17,241 bases of DNA from CAZMGT01 sp964565895 (GCA_964565895.1 CAZMGT010000068.1:1-17241); one strand, 5' to 3'; shown: positions 7,161 to 14,874, counted from the first letter of the stretch. Made by a program: numbers and translations. The notes: generated by a model not told the origin, from the letters alone.

Positions 7161-8489
7161 ATGAGCGAACGCGCAAAGAGCATTCTCGCTGGCAAGCGCG
7201 TTGCCCTCCGTACCCTGGGGTGCAAGCTCAACCAATACGACACCGAGGCGATGCGCGAGCAGCTCCTCGCCCGCGGCTGCCGCTGCGTGGACTTCGACGC
7301 CCCCGCGGACATCTACATCGTCAACACGTGCACGGTGACGAGCAAGGCCGACCGCGACGCGCGCCGCCTGTTGCGCCAGGCCAAGCGACGCAACCCCCAG
7401 GCCGTGGTTGTGGCCATCGGCTGCTATCCCCAGGTGCAGCGCGAGGCGCTCGCCGCCCTGCCCGAGGTGGACCTTATCCTGGGCAATGTGGAAAAGCAGC
7501 ACGTGGCGCACCTGCTCGAGCGCTTCCTCGCGGGCGAGCTCTCCCGCTGCGTAGTCGCGGACGTGGCGGCCCAGCGCGCGTTTTCCGACGCTTGCGTGGG
7601 CCGGTTCGCCGAGCACACGCGGGCGTTTTTGAAAATCCAAGAGGGGTGCGACAGCCGCTGCGCCTACTGCACCGTGCCGCTCGCGCGCGGGCCGAGCCGC
7701 AGCCGGCCGCTGGAGGAGGTCGCGCGCGAGGTGCGCCGGCTGGTCGCCGCGGGGCATGTGGAGGTCGTGCTCATCGGCATTCACCTCGGGCTCTATGGCC
7801 GCGACCTGCGCCCGCCCACGGAGCTTGCCGCCGCGGTTGAGGCCGCGCTGTCCGTGCCCGAGCTTAAGCGCCTGCGCCTCAGCTCGATCGAGCCGACAGA
7901 CTTCACCCCGCGCCTCATCCAAACCATCGCGCAAAACCAGCCCCGCCTGTGCCGCCACCTGCACATTCCGCTGCAGTCGGGCGACGACGAGGTGCTCCGC
8001 GAAATGGGCCGGCCGTATACCAGCGCGCAATATGCCGCGCTCGTCGAGGAGCTCGCCCGGCGCGTCCCCGAGATAGCGATCGGCGCCGACGTTATCGTCG
8101 GCTTTCCCGGGGAGAGCGAGGAGGCATTTTCGCGCACCTACCAGCTCATAGAGCGCCTGCCCCTGGCCTACCTACACGTGTTTAGCTACTCGCCGCGGCC
8201 GAAAACCCCCGCGGCCCAGCGCGGCGACAGCGTGCGGCCGGATGTAAAGAAGCGGCGCAGCCGGGCGCTGCTTGAGCTTTCGCAAAAAAAGCGCCAGCGG
8301 TTTATGCGCTCGCTTGTGGGCACGGTGCAACAGGTGCTGTTCGAGCGCGACCGCCCGGGCGGCGCGGAGGGGCTGACCGACAACTACGTGCGTGTGCGCG
8401 TGCCTGGGGCGCGCGGGCTGCAGGGAAGGATACTGCCCGTGCGCCTCGTGCGCGCGGAGGAGGAGTGCTGCCTGGGCGAGCTGTGCTGA
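7161..8489 (+). CDS. mtaB: tRNA t6A37 methylthiotransferase (MtaB-type radical SAM)
   Basis: A 442-residue enzyme that inserts sulfur and a methyl group at C2 of N6-threonylcarbamoyladenosine-37 in tRNA. The N-terminal UPF0004 domain carries cluster ligands Cys21, Cys57 and Cys88, with the MtaB-type opening TLGCKLNQYDTEAM. The radical SAM motif CDSRCAYC (Cys163, Cys167, Cys170) follows. HIPLQSGDD and GFPGESEEAF are family signatures, and the C-terminal TRAM region spans about 370-442. The GCKLNQYDTEAM wording favours MtaB over MiaB (which has GCQMN) or RimO. The start at ATG 7161 is required to keep Cys21; only a weak GCAGG lies 2 nt upstream, consistent with near-leaderless translation from the TGATATAAT promoter. 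It reads in the same direction as the Spy-like gene, 96 nt downstream. Confidence 0.95.
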   Translation: MSERAKSILAGKRVALRTLGCKLNQYDTEAMREQLLARGCRCVDFDAPADIYIVNTCTVTSKADRDARRLLRQAKRRNPQAVVVAIGCYPQVQREALAALPEVDLILGNVEKQHVAHLLERFLAGELSRCVVADVAAQRAFSDACVGRFAEHTRAFLKIQEGCDSRCAYCTVPLARGPSRSRPLEEVAREVRRLVAAGHVEVVLIGIHLGLYGRDLRPPTELAAAVEAALSVPELKRLRLSSIEPTDFTPRLIQTIAQNQPRLCRHLHIPLQSGDDEVLREMGRPYTSAQYAALVEELARRVPEIAIGADVIVGFPGESEEAFSRTYQLIERLPLAYLHVFSYSPRPKTPAAQRGDSVRPDVKKRRSRALLELSQKKRQRFMRSLVGTVQQVLFERDRPGGAEGLTDNYVRVRVPGARGLQGRILPVRLVRAEEECCLGELC

Positions 8490-8540
8490 GCGGGCGGAGA
8501 AGGGGAGGCGCAGGCGGCGACCGAAGCACCGTTGTGTGCC

Positions 8541-8570
8541 CACCCGCCCGCGGTTGTTGCTCCGCGGGTG
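8541..8570 (+). promoter_or_regulatory. Leader hairpin with two mutually exclusive 7-bp pairings, before the Spy-like gene
   Basis: CCCGCGG (8547-8553) pairs with CCGCGGG (8562-8568) around an 8-nt loop. CACCCGC (8541-8547) can pair instead with GCGGGTG (8564-8570). The SD of the next gene begins at 8573. There is no T-tract, so a classic terminator after mtaB is unlikely. It may be a leader structure that affects translation, or only a GC-rich coincidence. Confidence 0.4.
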
Positions 8571-8585
8571 CGAGGAGGTGGCCCC

Positions 8586-9434
8586 GTGCATCGGCTGAGA
8601 ACGTGTGCCACGGCGTGCTTTCTGGCGGCTGCCGCAGCGGTTGTTCTCTGCGCGCCGTGCCTGGGCCAGGCCGGCGAGAAGCCGCCGTCGGAGCAAATTC
8701 AGGAGATGTTTCGCGAGATGCATGTAACGCTTTCCTGCATTCAGCTTGAGCTGACCGAAGAACAGGCGAACTTGATTATCGAAAACGCCCCGGGGGTGCG
8801 CGCGCGGCGCCAAGCGCTGGAGCTGCGCCACGAGGAACAGCTCCGCCCCCTGCTCCCTCAGCTTCAGCGCGCGGTGCAGCTTGTGCGCCAGGGGCAGATT
8901 CAGCAGGCAATGAACCTTGCCGAGCAGGTGCGCCAGAAGATCGAGCTTATTGAGGAGGACCTGAAAGCGGGCCTGGCAGGGCTCGCCGACTCGCTTAAGC
9001 CGATCTATCTCAAGCTCACGCAAAAGCAACGCGCCGAGGTGTTCGACGAGTTCTTCCCCCGCCCGGGCACCGCCCGCGCCCTAGACCAGTTTATGCAAAA
9101 CTCCCCCGAGCAGCGCGACAAGCTCAAGGCCGATTTCGTCGTGTACCTCGTCCAGCAAAGCGCGACCCAGGACGCCCAGGGCAACGAGGTCGTCGCCGAT
9201 GCGCAAAAGCTGCTTGAGATCTTTTCCAAAGCGGCCAGGCTCTCCGCCGAGGAGTACAAAGCCCAGCGCAATGCGCTTATCGACGAGATCGTTGCCCTGC
9301 TCCCCAAGGGCGAGGGCGTCCAGCGCAGCGCATTGCAGGCGTTTGTGGACTTTATGTCTACCCCGGACTTGGAGCTTATCGTCCAGCGCGTGCAGCGGCA
9401 GCAGAAGGCGGGCAAGGGGGGTGCCGGGCAATGA
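8586..9434 (+). CDS. Secreted helical protein with Spy/CpxP-like LTxxQ motifs
   Basis: The start is the GTG at 8586, with an ideal SD AGGAGGTG (8573-8580) 5 nt upstream; the in-frame ATG at 8532 has no SD and would bury the signal peptide. The product is 282 residues. A Sec signal peptide covers about 1-28 (hydrophobic ACFLAAAAAVVL, then LGQA). The mature part is almost all helix, rich in Q, E, L and K, probably forming coiled coils around 75-130. Two LTxxQ motifs are present: LTEEQ (56-60) and LTQKQ (144-148). They are the signature of Spy/CpxP periplasmic chaperones and related metal-response proteins. The length is longer than Spy or CpxP and the rest is not recognisable, so the family link is tentative. 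The last codons overlap the start of yjbQ by 4 nt, implying translational coupling. Confidence 0.75.
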   Translation: MHRLRTCATACFLAAAAAVVLCAPCLGQAGEKPPSEQIQEMFREMHVTLSCIQLELTEEQANLIIENAPGVRARRQALELRHEEQLRPLLPQLQRAVQLVRQGQIQQAMNLAEQVRQKIELIEEDLKAGLAGLADSLKPIYLKLTQKQRAEVFDEFFPRPGTARALDQFMQNSPEQRDKLKADFVVYLVQQSATQDAQGNEVVADAQKLLEIFSKAARLSAEEYKAQRNALIDEIVALLPKGEGVQRSALQAFVDFMSTPDLELIVQRVQRQQKAGKGGAGQ

Positions 9435-9826
9435 TCCGCCGCCTTTCCGTTAACACCACCGAGCGCGAGCAGATGCTCGACGTCACGGCGCAGGTGCAAG
9501 CCGAGGTGCGCGCGGCGGGGTTTGAAGATGGCGTGCTCACCGTGTTCGTTCCACATACCACCGCGGGGGTAACGATTAACGAGGACGCCGACCCGAGCGT
9601 CGTGCGCGACATTATGGAGACGCTCGCGCGCCTTGTCCCGCGCGACGCCCCGCACTATAAGCACATGGAGGGCAACTCCGACGCGCACATAAAGTCCTCG
9701 CTGGTTGGGCATTCGGTGCAGGTTCTCGTGCAGGACGGCAAGCTAATGCTTGGCACATGGCAGGGGATATACTTTTGCGAGTTCGACGGGCCGCGGCGGC
9801 GGCAGATATGGCTTAAGTTCAGCTAG
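9431..9826 (+). CDS. yjbQ: YjbQ family protein (UPF0047)
   Basis: 131 residues, the normal length. Conserved landmarks are VFVPHTTAGVTINE (38-51), HYKHMEGNSDAHIKSS (75-90) and GTWQGIYFCEFDGP (108-121), which hold the His/Asp/Asn residues of the family active site. Family members have weak thiamine-phosphate synthase activity in some reports, but their real role is unclear. The ATG overlaps the TGA of the preceding gene (ATGA, 9431-9434). It is followed 42 nt later by fucK on the same strand. It belongs to a run of same-strand genes with no functional theme I can identify. Confidence 0.93.
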   Translation: MIRRLSVNTTEREQMLDVTAQVQAEVRAAGFEDGVLTVFVPHTTAGVTINEDADPSVVRDIMETLARLVPRDAPHYKHMEGNSDAHIKSSLVGHSVQVLVQDGKLMLGTWQGIYFCEFDGPRRRQIWLKFS

Positions 9827-9868
9827 CGCAAGCGCGGGCCGCCGACGTGCCGCCCCGGGAGGTGCGCC

Positions 9869-11389
9869 ATGGGCAACGAAGTCGTTGTCGTCATGGACTG
9901 CGGGTCGACCAACGCCTCGGTGATCGCCGTAGACAGCGCGGGGGCGATCGCCGCGAGCGCCAGCCGGCCGAATAGCCCTAGCCCCCAGCCCGGCTGCCCC
10001 GAGGGCTACCTTATTTGGGACCTGGACGAGGTGTGGGGCAGGTTGTGCGACGCCTGCCGCGAGGTCTGCGCGCAGCTTGCCCCGGAAACCATCCGCGCGG
10101 TAACCGTGTGCACGTTCGGCGCCGACGGCGCCCCCGTCAAGCGCGACGGGTCGCTCACCTATCCCGTAATCTGCTGGCAGGACGCGCGCACCGAGCCCCT
10201 CGCCGCTTCCATCGGCCAGCGCATCGATCCCTGGGAGATCTACGCGATTACCGGCTATCAGGTAATCCCGTTTAACACCTTGCTGCGCCTAATCTGGCTG
10301 CGCGAGAACGTCCCCCAGGCGCTGGACGAGGCGGATTGCTTTCTCATGATGCCCGGCGTGCTGAGCATGAGGCTCTGCGGGGGCTTTGCCATCGATCCCA
10401 CCGCTGCGGGGACGATGATGGCCATGGACATCGCCCGGCGCGACTGGTCGGAGAAAATGCTCTCCCTCGCCGGGGTCGATCCCTCGCTCTTCCCGCAGTG
10501 GGTCGAGCCGGGGGAGGTCATCGGCGAGACGACGGCCCAGGCCGCCGAGCAAACCGGCCTCCCTCAGGGGACGCCCGTCGTCGCCGCGGGCCACGACACG
10601 CAGTTTGCGGCGATCGGCTCCGGCGCCTCGCCGCGCGAGGCTATCTTAAGCTCCGGCACGTGGGAGATCCTCATGCTCCGCCACGACCGCTTCGAGCCCA
10701 ACCGCGCGGCGTTCGACGAGGGCGTGCTTGTGGAGTGCGACGCCGTCGCCGGCTATTACAACCCCCAGCTTTTGATGATGGGCTCCGCCGTGCTGGAGTG
10801 GATCCGCGAGCATTTTTACGCCGAGGTGGCCGAGCGCTCCGAGGCCTATGCGAAAATGATCGCCGACGCCCAGGGGGTCGCCCCCGGGGCCGATGGGGTA
10901 ATGTTCCTCCCCTGCTTCGTCTCGAGCACGGGGCCGACGAAAAAGTTCGGCACAAAGGGCACGATCCTCGGGCTCGAGCTGTCCACCTCGCCGGCGCAGG
11001 TCTATCGCGCGGCGCTCGAGGGCCTCTCGTTTCAAATGCGCCACGCGCTGGACATTCTCCGAGAGACCACCGGCGCTGCGCCGGAGGCCGTGCGCTGCGT
11101 GGGCGGGGGGTCGAAGAACGACCTGTGGAACCAAATCCGCGCCGACGTTTGCCGCCTCCCCATCAGAACGATCAGCCAAAAGGAGGCCACCGTGCTCGGC
11201 GCGGCGATGTTCGGCTTTGTGGGCACGGGCGTGTTCGCGTCGATCGAGCAGGCCCAGGAGCAGATGGCGGGGAGCGAGGCCACGTTCGAGCCCTCGCCCG
11301 AGGCCGAGCGCTACGAGGAGCTATATCAGCGCTATCGCTCGCTGCCTCAAGCGCTGGAGCGGTTTTACGCGGGCGCCGAGCAAGCCTAG
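9869..11389 (+). CDS. fucK: FGGY-family sugar kinase, L-fuculokinase-like (FucK)
   Basis: 506 residues, normal for FucK. The N-terminal ATP site DCGSTN (10-15) and FGADGAPV (84-90) are present, and AAGHDTQFA contains Asp243, the likely catalytic base. LSSGTWEILML (260-270) closely matches the E. coli FucK motif, and CVGGGSKNDLWNQIRADV (410-427) is the ATP-binding C-terminal signature. The IDPTAAGTMMAMD stretch (175-187) also fits. The enzyme phosphorylates a ketose at C1, L-fuculose or D-ribulose in FucK; related members use other ketoses, so the exact substrate is inferred. The SD GGGAGGTG (9857-9864) lies 4 nt before the ATG. The gene is 42 nt downstream of yjbQ and converges on the zinc dehydrogenase with a 16-nt gap. 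No partner isomerase or aldolase is adjacent; the nearest isomerase-like gene is at 16155. Confidence 0.88.
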   Translation: MGNEVVVVMDCGSTNASVIAVDSAGAIAASASRPNSPSPQPGCPEGYLIWDLDEVWGRLCDACREVCAQLAPETIRAVTVCTFGADGAPVKRDGSLTYPVICWQDARTEPLAASIGQRIDPWEIYAITGYQVIPFNTLLRLIWLRENVPQALDEADCFLMMPGVLSMRLCGGFAIDPTAAGTMMAMDIARRDWSEKMLSLAGVDPSLFPQWVEPGEVIGETTAQAAEQTGLPQGTPVVAAGHDTQFAAIGSGASPREAILSSGTWEILMLRHDRFEPNRAAFDEGVLVECDAVAGYYNPQLLMMGSAVLEWIREHFYAEVAERSEAYAKMIADAQGVAPGADGVMFLPCFVSSTGPTKKFGTKGTILGLELSTSPAQVYRAALEGLSFQMRHALDILRETTGAAPEAVRCVGGGSKNDLWNQIRADVCRLPIRTISQKEATVLGAAMFGFVGTGVFASIEQAQEQMAGSEATFEPSPEAERYEELYQRYRSLPQALERFYAGAEQA

Positions 11390-11405
11390 CGCGCCCCCCC
11401 GGCCC

Positions 11406-12431
11406 TTAGCTCCACAGAATGACCGCCCGGAGCATATCGCCCGGCCGGGCGATGGCTGCGGCAAAAGCTTCCTGCGCCTGCTCCGGCGAGAAGCAAAGCA
11501 CGGGATAGTCGCGCAGGTTTACCCTCCCCGTGACGACAAGCTCCACGGCCTCGTCCAGGTCGGAGCACGAGCGGCGGACAAAGTGCACCAACAGCTCCTT
11601 CCGCCGCGCCACACGCATGCTCAGCGCCTGCTCGTCGGCAAACGGCACGCCGATGACATATACCCGGCCGCCGGTGTCGGCGAGCTCCACGGCGTCGGCG
11701 AGGCAGCGGTCGTGCCCCGCGGCCTCGATCACCACCCGCGGGCTACTCCCCAAAGTTTCGCGCAGCTCGGCGGCGCTGGCGCAGACGACCTCCGCGCCGA
11801 ACTTTCGGGCAAGCGCCCGCCGCTCCGGCCGCGGCTCGGCAAGCCACACGCGGCGTACGCCCCACGCCCGCGCCACCTGGAGCACCGACAGCCCGATCGC
11901 CCCCGCGCCAAGCACGGCCAGCGTCTCCTCGGCGGCGACCTCCGCCAGGCGCACGGCGTGCACGGCCACCGCGAGCGGCTCGATCAGCGCCGCTTCGATC
12001 GCGCTTACCGAAGAAGGGACGGGCTTTACGGAGTACTCCGGGCAGGCGATGTACTCGGCCTGCGCTCCATCGGTGGGCGGAAAGCTGGGGAACGTTATGT
12101 TGCGGCAGATGTTAAACCTCCCCGCGCGGCACATGTCGCACTGCCCGCAGTGCCTGCTCGGCTCAACGGCGAGGCGCACGCCCGGGCGCAGAGAGCAGCG
12201 CGGGCCGACCTCCGCGACGATCCCCGAGAACTCGTGGCCCATGATAAACGGGCGCTCGGGAGCCTTTCCGCCGGCGTCCCAGTCGAGGTAGATGTGTAGC
12301 TCCGTGGGGCAGATGGCGCAGGCCTCCACGCGGATAAGCGCCTCGCCTGGCCCGGGCTCCGGCCGGGGAACTTCGACCAGCCGCACATCGCGCGGGCCAA
12401 AAGCCTTTACCGCGCGCATTGTCTCGCTCAT
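11406..12431 (-). CDS. Zinc-dependent medium-chain alcohol/polyol dehydrogenase (dehydrogenase A)
   Basis: 341 residues from ATG 12431, with GAGG about 4 nt upstream. The zinc ligands are visible: Cys41 in CAICPTELH, His66/Glu67 in GHEFSG, and the structural zinc Cys95, 98, 101 and 109 in HCGQCDMC and FNIC. The active-site neighbour is PTE instead of the usual GSD or GTD, a small oddity. The Rossmann motif GAGAIG follows (about 174-179), with Glu after the second strand (LAEPRPE) suggesting NAD. Sequences of this class include sorbitol and threonine dehydrogenases; the substrate is unknown. An open frame upstream to 12701 is not part of the gene. The gene is divergent from the PAP2 phosphatase and convergent with fucK. 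Confidence 0.9.
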   Translation of the reverse strand: MSETMRAVKAFGPRDVRLVEVPRPEPGPGEALIRVEACAICPTELHIYLDWDAGGKAPERPFIMGHEFSGIVAEVGPRCSLRPGVRLAVEPSRHCGQCDMCRAGRFNICRNITFPSFPPTDGAQAEYIACPEYSVKPVPSSVSAIEAALIEPLAVAVHAVRLAEVAAEETLAVLGAGAIGLSVLQVARAWGVRRVWLAEPRPERRALARKFGAEVVCASAAELRETLGSSPRVVIEAAGHDRCLADAVELADTGGRVYVIGVPFADEQALSMRVARRKELLVHFVRRSCSDLDEAVELVVTGRVNLRDYPVLCFSPEQAQEAFAAAIARPGDMLRAVILWS

Positions 12432-12454
12432 TTTCCTCGCCCGCCAACGCGTCA

Positions 12455-12463
12455 AATATACCA
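12455..12463 (-). promoter_or_regulatory. Extended -10 promoter of zinc dehydrogenase A, TGGTATATT
   Basis: On the minus strand the bases read TGG-TATATT, an extended -10 with one mismatch to TATAAT. The predicted start is near 12448, giving a leader of about 17 nt that contains the GAGG SD of the dehydrogenase. No -35 is recognisable. Confidence 0.45.
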
Positions 12464-12556
12464 CAGGCGGCCCAGCGCAACGCGGCCGCCATGTGCAGAG
12501 GTAATTGCTCCGGGCGCGGGAATTGCCCTGTGGCGCCTGCCGAGGGGTGTGACCAA

Positions 12557-13138
12557 ATGCGCTGCCTCGCTCTTGCCTGCGCAATAGCGCTCGCCGCTGG
12601 AGCGGGGGCCATGTCAGCGTGCCCAGTATGGGCGGAGGAGGGGACGGGGGCCAGTGGCCCGACGCCCCGCGGCGGCTCCCTTGCCGTAGACAAGCCCCCA
12701 CCCGACGAGGGAAGCGACCTCGCCGAGGCCATCGACGACGTCGCCTATCCGATAATCATCGGCACCGGGCTTTACCTTTACGCCCGCGACGGCCGCGCCG
12801 CGTTGAGCGACCACGCCAGCGCCCTGGTAACGGCCCTTGCTATTTCCGAGCTGTTGAAAAACGTCGTTCACTCCGAGCGGCCCAACCACAAGGACGACCG
12901 CAGCTTTCCCAGCGGGCACACGGCTACGGCATTCGCCGGCGCCGCCGTCGCCGCGCACTACCACCCCGACCAGTCGGCGCTGTTTTACGGCCTAGCCGCG
13001 GCGATCGCCTGGTCGCGTGTGGACATGCGCGAACACCGCTTTCGCGATGTGCTTGCCGGGGCGCTAATTGGCCTCGCTGCGGGGCAGTCGGCCACGGGCG
13101 AGCGGAGTTACATTCCCGTGCTTCAGCTTAGGTTCTAG
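12557..13138 (+). CDS. PAP2-superfamily lipid phosphatase
   Basis: 193 residues with all three phosphatase motifs: KNVVHSERP (Lys101, Arg108, Pro109), PSGH (118-121) and SRVDMREHRFRD (Ser153, Arg154, His160, Asp164). The His residues give the phospho-histidine mechanism. The superfamily removes phosphate from lipids such as phosphatidic acid, undecaprenyl pyrophosphate and lipid A phosphates. The N-terminus (to about residue 26, VWA|EE) is a signal peptide or membrane anchor, and few long hydrophobic spans follow, so it looks like a small, mostly periplasmic PAP2. The start is ATG 12557, with GAGGGG 9 nt upstream. Its TAG overlaps the TAG of the convergent epimerase gene (CTAG, 13135-13138). 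Confidence 0.88.
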   Translation: MRCLALACAIALAAGAGAMSACPVWAEEGTGASGPTPRGGSLAVDKPPPDEGSDLAEAIDDVAYPIIIGTGLYLYARDGRAALSDHASALVTALAISELLKNVVHSERPNHKDDRSFPSGHTATAFAGAAVAAHYHPDQSALFYGLAAAIAWSRVDMREHRFRDVLAGALIGLAAGQSATGERSYIPVLQLRF

Positions 13139-13824
13139 CGGGCGGCGGAGATCGCCTCGCGCAGCAGGCGCGTCCCTTCGGCGCGCGAAAGCCCCTCGCG
13201 AAACACGCTCCCCGTGCCCCCGACGAACACCGTGGCCCCGGCCTCGGCCAATGCGCGGCCGTTTTCCGGGGTAACGTTTCCGTCCACCTCGATGGCGATC
13301 TCGCGCCCCTCCGCGCGCAAGCGCTCGGCCAGCGCGCGCACCTTGGGGATCGTCGCGGGGACGATTTTTTGGCCGGCGAAACCGGGGTTAACCGTCATCA
13401 CGAGCACAATGTCCACGTCGTCGAGGATGTGGTCGAGGGCGGAAAGGGGCGTAGCCGGGTTTAGCGCTGCGCCGGGCGTCGCCCCGAGGTCGCGAATGCG
13501 CGCTAGCGTGCGCTGCACATGCCGGCACGCTTCGACGTGGACGACGATGATGTCTGCGCCAGCCTCGGCGAAGCGCTCGAGGTAGTCTATCGGCTCTTCG
13601 ATCATCAGGTGCACGTCGAAGGGCAGGGCGGTCAGCGGACGCAGGGCGCGCACAACGTCCGGGCCGAACGTGAGGTTGGGGACAAAGTGCGCGTCCATAA
13701 TGTCAAAGTGCAGCCAGTCTACGCCCGCGGCCTCGAGCTCGCGCACTTCCTCGGCCAGGCGCGCAAGATCCGCGCACATGAGCGAGGCGGAGATTTTTAA
13801 TGCGCCTTGTTCCCGCTCGGGCAT
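13135..13824 (-). CDS. rpe: Ribulose-phosphate 3-epimerase family enzyme
   Basis: 229 residues, a TIM barrel. Expected metal and active-site positions are present: Ser12 (SAS), His39/Asp41/Met43 (LHFDIMDAHFVPN), His72 (DVHLM) and Asp181 (EVDGN). Two signature positions differ from housekeeping Rpe. VDGG is VDGN here (180-183), and the phosphate-binding GS segment reads GGTGSVF (202-208). Such changes occur in family members acting on other ketose phosphates (allulose-6-phosphate or sorbose-operon epimerases). The enzyme may therefore use a different ketose-5/6-phosphate. The SD AGGAG overlaps the TAG stop of the upstream dehydrogenase gene (13837-13839), giving 9 nt spacing to ATG 13824 and probable translational coupling. 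Confidence 0.9.
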   Translation of the reverse strand: MPEREQGALKISASLMCADLARLAEEVRELEAAGVDWLHFDIMDAHFVPNLTFGPDVVRALRPLTALPFDVHLMIEEPIDYLERFAEAGADIIVVHVEACRHVQRTLARIRDLGATPGAALNPATPLSALDHILDDVDIVLVMTVNPGFAGQKIVPATIPKVRALAERLRAEGREIAIEVDGNVTPENGRALAEAGATVFVGGTGSVFREGLSRAEGTRLLREAISAAR

Positions 13825-13836
13825 GGGCGTTCGCTC

Positions 13837-14874
13837 CTAAGGCTCGACGACGACCTTCAACCCCGCGCGGCTCTCCACGAGCTCAAACGCGCGGTGAATC
13901 TCGGCCAGGGGGACGGTGTGCGTAATCAGCCGCTTGACGTCAACCGCGCGCGCGGCAATAAGCCCCAGCGCCGCCTTGTGCTGCCGCGGGACGCTGCCGT
14001 GCGAGCCGGTAACGTAAAGCTCTTTGTAATGGATGAGGTTGCTTTCGATGGAAATAGGCGGCGTGCCCCGGGGCAGGCCGCCGAAGAAGTTGATCCTCCC
14101 CCGCGTGGCGGCAAGCTCAATGGCCTGCATCTGCGCCTCGGGCGAGGCGCAGGCGACGACGATCACGTCCGCCCCGCGCCCCTCCGTCTCCTCGAGCACG
14201 CGCTGGCGCAGGTCCTCCTCGGTGGTGGAGATGACGACGTCGACATCGAACTTGCGGGCGAGCTCCACGCGGCCCTTGGAGCGCTGGGCGACGATGATTT
14301 TCGTCGCCCCCATGTGGCGCGCGAGCTGAGCGAGCATTAGCCCCGCGGGCCCCGCGCCGATGATCACCACGCTCTCGCCCACGCCCAGCCAGCACAGCTC
14401 CAACCCGTTAATGCAGCAGGCCAGGGGCTCGGCAAGGGCCGCCTCGGCAAAGCTCAGCCCCTCGGGAATCTTGTGCACCGGCCCATAGTTAACCGTCGTC
14501 TGGTTAAGCAAAATATACTCCGCAAAGCCTCCGGGAAACTGGTAGCCGATGGCATAGTTGATCGCGCAGTTGTTCCCCCGTCCCTCGCGGCACTCCGGGC
14601 ACACCCCGCACGGGACATCGGCGCCGATGGCCACCCGGTCGCCCACGGCAAACCCCTCAACCCCGGCCCCCACCTCAACCACTTCGCCCGCGATCTCGTG
14701 CCCGATGATCTGCGGCGGCTTTACCCGCGGGTTGCCGTGGTGGAAGATGCGCAGGTCCGACCCGCACACGGCGCAGGCGCGCACGCGCACAAGCAGCTCC
14801 CCGGGCCCCGCCGAGGGCGTGGGCACCTCGCGCACGACAAGGTTTTCCAGCGCTTCTAGAACCGCTGCGTTCAC
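13837..14874 (-). CDS. Zinc-dependent medium-chain dehydrogenase (dehydrogenase B, sorbitol/threonine dehydrogenase-like)
   Basis: 345 residues from a GTG start (14872-14874) with GAAGGG 9 nt upstream (a second copy is 2 nt away). Zinc ligands: Cys37 in CAVCGSDLR, His59/Glu60 in GHEIAG, and structural Cys89, 92, 95 and 103. GAGPAG (173-178) is the nucleotide-binding loop. After the second strand the acidic residue expected for NAD is replaced by QRSKGR (about 196-201), which suggests NADP(H) preference. The substrate is not predictable, but this class oxidises polyols or aminated alcohols. It is the middle gene of a three-gene operon, 34 nt after the GatD-like gene. Confidence 0.9.
   Translation of the reverse strand: MNAAVLEALENLVVREVPTPSAGPGELLVRVRACAVCGSDLRIFHHGNPRVKPPQIIGHEIAGEVVEVGAGVEGFAVGDRVAIGADVPCGVCPECREGRGNNCAINYAIGYQFPGGFAEYILLNQTTVNYGPVHKIPEGLSFAEAALAEPLACCINGLELCWLGVGESVVIIGAGPAGLMLAQLARHMGATKIIVAQRSKGRVELARKFDVDVVISTTEEDLRQRVLEETEGRGADVIVVACASPEAQMQAIELAATRGRINFFGGLPRGTPPISIESNLIHYKELYVTGSHGSVPRQHKAALGLIAARAVDVKRLITHTVPLAEIHRAFELVESRAGLKVVVEP

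Noticed and set aside
7103..7312. N-terminal extension of pepA
   Set aside because: It overlaps the divergent mtaB start and promoter, and a strong SD precedes ATG 7102.
7041..8030. A 329-codon minus-strand open frame
   Set aside because: It is the shadow of mtaB, whose radical SAM and cluster motifs are all in the plus frame. No SD or domain supports it.
11390..11405. Bidirectional terminator between fucK and zinc dehydrogenase A
   Set aside because: The 16-nt gap is a C-rich run with no inverted repeat or T-tract.
11217..12299. A 360-codon plus-strand open frame
   Set aside because: It overlaps the end of fucK and is antisense to zinc dehydrogenase A. The sequence is arginine- and alanine-rich with no motif.
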